From Microcaldota archaeon (GTDB lineage: Archaea; Micrarchaeota; Micrarchaeia; Micrarchaeales; Micrarchaeaceae), in the NCBI GenBank assembly GCA_021834865.1, contig JAKBRD010000019.1, positions 1 through 15,199 on the forward strand: DNA of 15,199 nucleotides, given 5' to 3'. This document shows positions 14,554-15,199 of the stretch, in pieces. Positions within the stretch are counted from its first letter, which is position 1; every line of letters begins with the position of its first letter. Position numbers and translations under genes: made by a program. The notes under the pieces were generated by a model. It saw only the letters and a program-made list of their open reading frames with translations, had not been told where the DNA came from and did not search any database.

Positions 14554-15105
14554 ATGAGAGCTTTCATTGCTTTGTGCATACCTGAACAAATAAGGAAATC
14601 TTTATACGCTGAGCTTTCTGGTTTGGCGATAAGGTGCGGAGCCAAGCCGATACCTGAGCAGAATTTGCACATAACGCTTGAGTTTCTCGGCGACATAAAT
14701 GAAGATGTTGCCAATAACGTTTCTTCTTTAATTAAAAGCTTTGAGGCCTGCAGTTTTGAGGCAAAGCTCGGGCCAGTATCCACTTTCGGCAATAAGTCCA
14801 GTGTTGCTTTTGCGGCCTTGGAAAAAGGCGCAAAGGATGTAGCATCAATACAGAAAAGGCTGCATTCTGAGCTTTTCAACATAATTGAATTGCCCGACAT
14901 GCTTGATATCGACAAAAGAGCTTTCGTGCCCCATGTCAGCATAGCGAGAGGCCAGCCAAAAAGCCTAAACGAGCTGGCGGAACTATCGACCAAATATTGG
15001 AAAGGCTCTGAGTTTTTCATTCTAAATAGGATGGAATTCAAGAAAAGTATACTAAGCCAATCCAGTGCAACATACGAGACTATTTTTGGGAAGGAGCTTC
15101 CATGA
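14554..15105 (+). CDS. thpR: RNA 2',3'-cyclic phosphodiesterase (2'-5' RNA ligase, LigT family)
   Basis: A 183-residue member of the 2H phosphoesterase superfamily. The two signature motifs are present: HITL at residues 39-42 and HVSI at 127-130, whose histidines and Thr/Ser form the active site. The start is set at MRAFIALCIPEQI, the usual N-terminus of the family (first beta strand); the frame is open further upstream, but that part is not coding-like. GGTG about seven bases before the ATG may act as a weak ribosome-binding site. The enzyme hydrolyses 2',3'-cyclic phosphate RNA ends and can form 2'-5' linkages in vitro, so it may act in RNA end repair or tRNA splicing clean-up. Its last 26 bases overlap a convergent gene. 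Confidence 0.92.
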   Translation: MRAFIALCIPEQIRKSLYAELSGLAIRCGAKPIPEQNLHITLEFLGDINEDVANNVSSLIKSFEACSFEAKLGPVSTFGNKSSVAFAALEKGAKDVASIQKRLHSELFNIIELPDMLDIDKRAFVPHVSIARGQPKSLNELAELSTKYWKGSEFFILNRMEFKKSILSQSSATYETIFGKELP

Positions 15106-15199
15106 GCGAGCGCCTGAACTGGTCCATCGTTAGCTTGCTTACGAGCTCCCCGGGCCTGTAGTTTATGTTGTTTACAAGCACGGTGAAGCTCATTCCCTG
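15080..15199 (-). CDS. C-terminal fragment of an unidentified gene, 5' end outside window
   Basis: On the minus strand, the frame from the right edge runs 39 codons to a TAG at 15080-15082, reading QGMSFTVLVNNINYRPGELV and then SKLTMDQFRRSLMEAPSQK. The plus strand after thpR is closed in all three frames, so a minus-strand gene is the natural occupant. The sequence looks like a real protein C-terminus (beta strand, then amphipathic helix), but I do not recognise the family. It overlaps the end of thpR by 26 bases. Confidence 0.5.
   Translation of the reverse strand, partial: QGMSFTVLVNNINYRPGELVSKLTMDQFRRSLMEAPSQK

Noticed and set aside
14382..15041. Long minus-strand frame antisense to thpR
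   Set aside because: thpR has both active-site motifs in order; the antisense frame is probably open only because of codon composition.

Overview
The window looks like chromosome of a small-genome DPANN archaeon. A Micrarchaeota/ARMAN-like organism is my best guess. The supporting signs are an archaeal-type 23S rRNA gene standing alone, a class III signal peptide with the QSAMEYLMTYGWAILII core, a KEOPS Cgi121 subunit, a helicase-less XPF nuclease, TATA-type promoters close to start codons, and tightly packed or overlapping genes. The lineage call is inference from motifs remembered, not from a search.

Layout. Positions 1-1204 hold the end of one sequon-rich surface protein gene, a complete paralogue, and a short secreted ORF. 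The two paralogues share a perfect 270-bp core inside diverged flanks. At 1205-1399 is the rRNA promoter and leader. At about 1400-4223 is a divergent 23S rRNA gene with no 16S, 5S or tRNA beside it. A 63-bp stretch of its 3' end and trailer (4211-4273) recurs at 5763-5825, and between the copies sits one AAA+ ATPase gene (COG1373 type, 4453-5712). This looks like a module inserted at the 23S trailer. Then follow a pilin-type secreted protein with a LamG lectin fold (5943-6812) and KEOPS Cgi121 (6837-7271). Converging on these is a minus-strand pair: an 800-residue GT-C-like membrane protein (7912-10314) and XPF (7266-7907). Divergent from that pair are a DPM1-like glycosyltransferase (10409-11107) and a Wzx-type flippase (11113-12699). 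CTP synthase (12696-14324, minus), the RNA cyclic phosphodiesterase ThpR (14554-15105) and the tail of an unidentified minus-strand gene close the window.

How the parts fit. The GT-C-like protein, the GT2 enzyme and the flippase form a plausible cell-surface glycosylation set. The secreted proteins in the same window are rich in N-x-S/T sequons and would be natural acceptors. Cgi121, ThpR and 23S are RNA maturation or translation genes; XPF is DNA repair; PyrG supplies CTP.

The most unusual signal is the 23S rRNA itself. By eye alignment to E. coli and Haloarcula numbering, the peptidyl transferase centre carries paired changes at near-universal base pairs (2064-2446, 2453-2499, 2507-2582). 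It also has unpaired changes at positions usually treated as invariant (2062, 2505, 2655 in the sarcin-ricin loop, 1916 in H69) and a P-loop one base short. The paired changes argue for a working but heavily rewired ribosome rather than a decaying pseudogene. The alignment was done from memory and needs checking.
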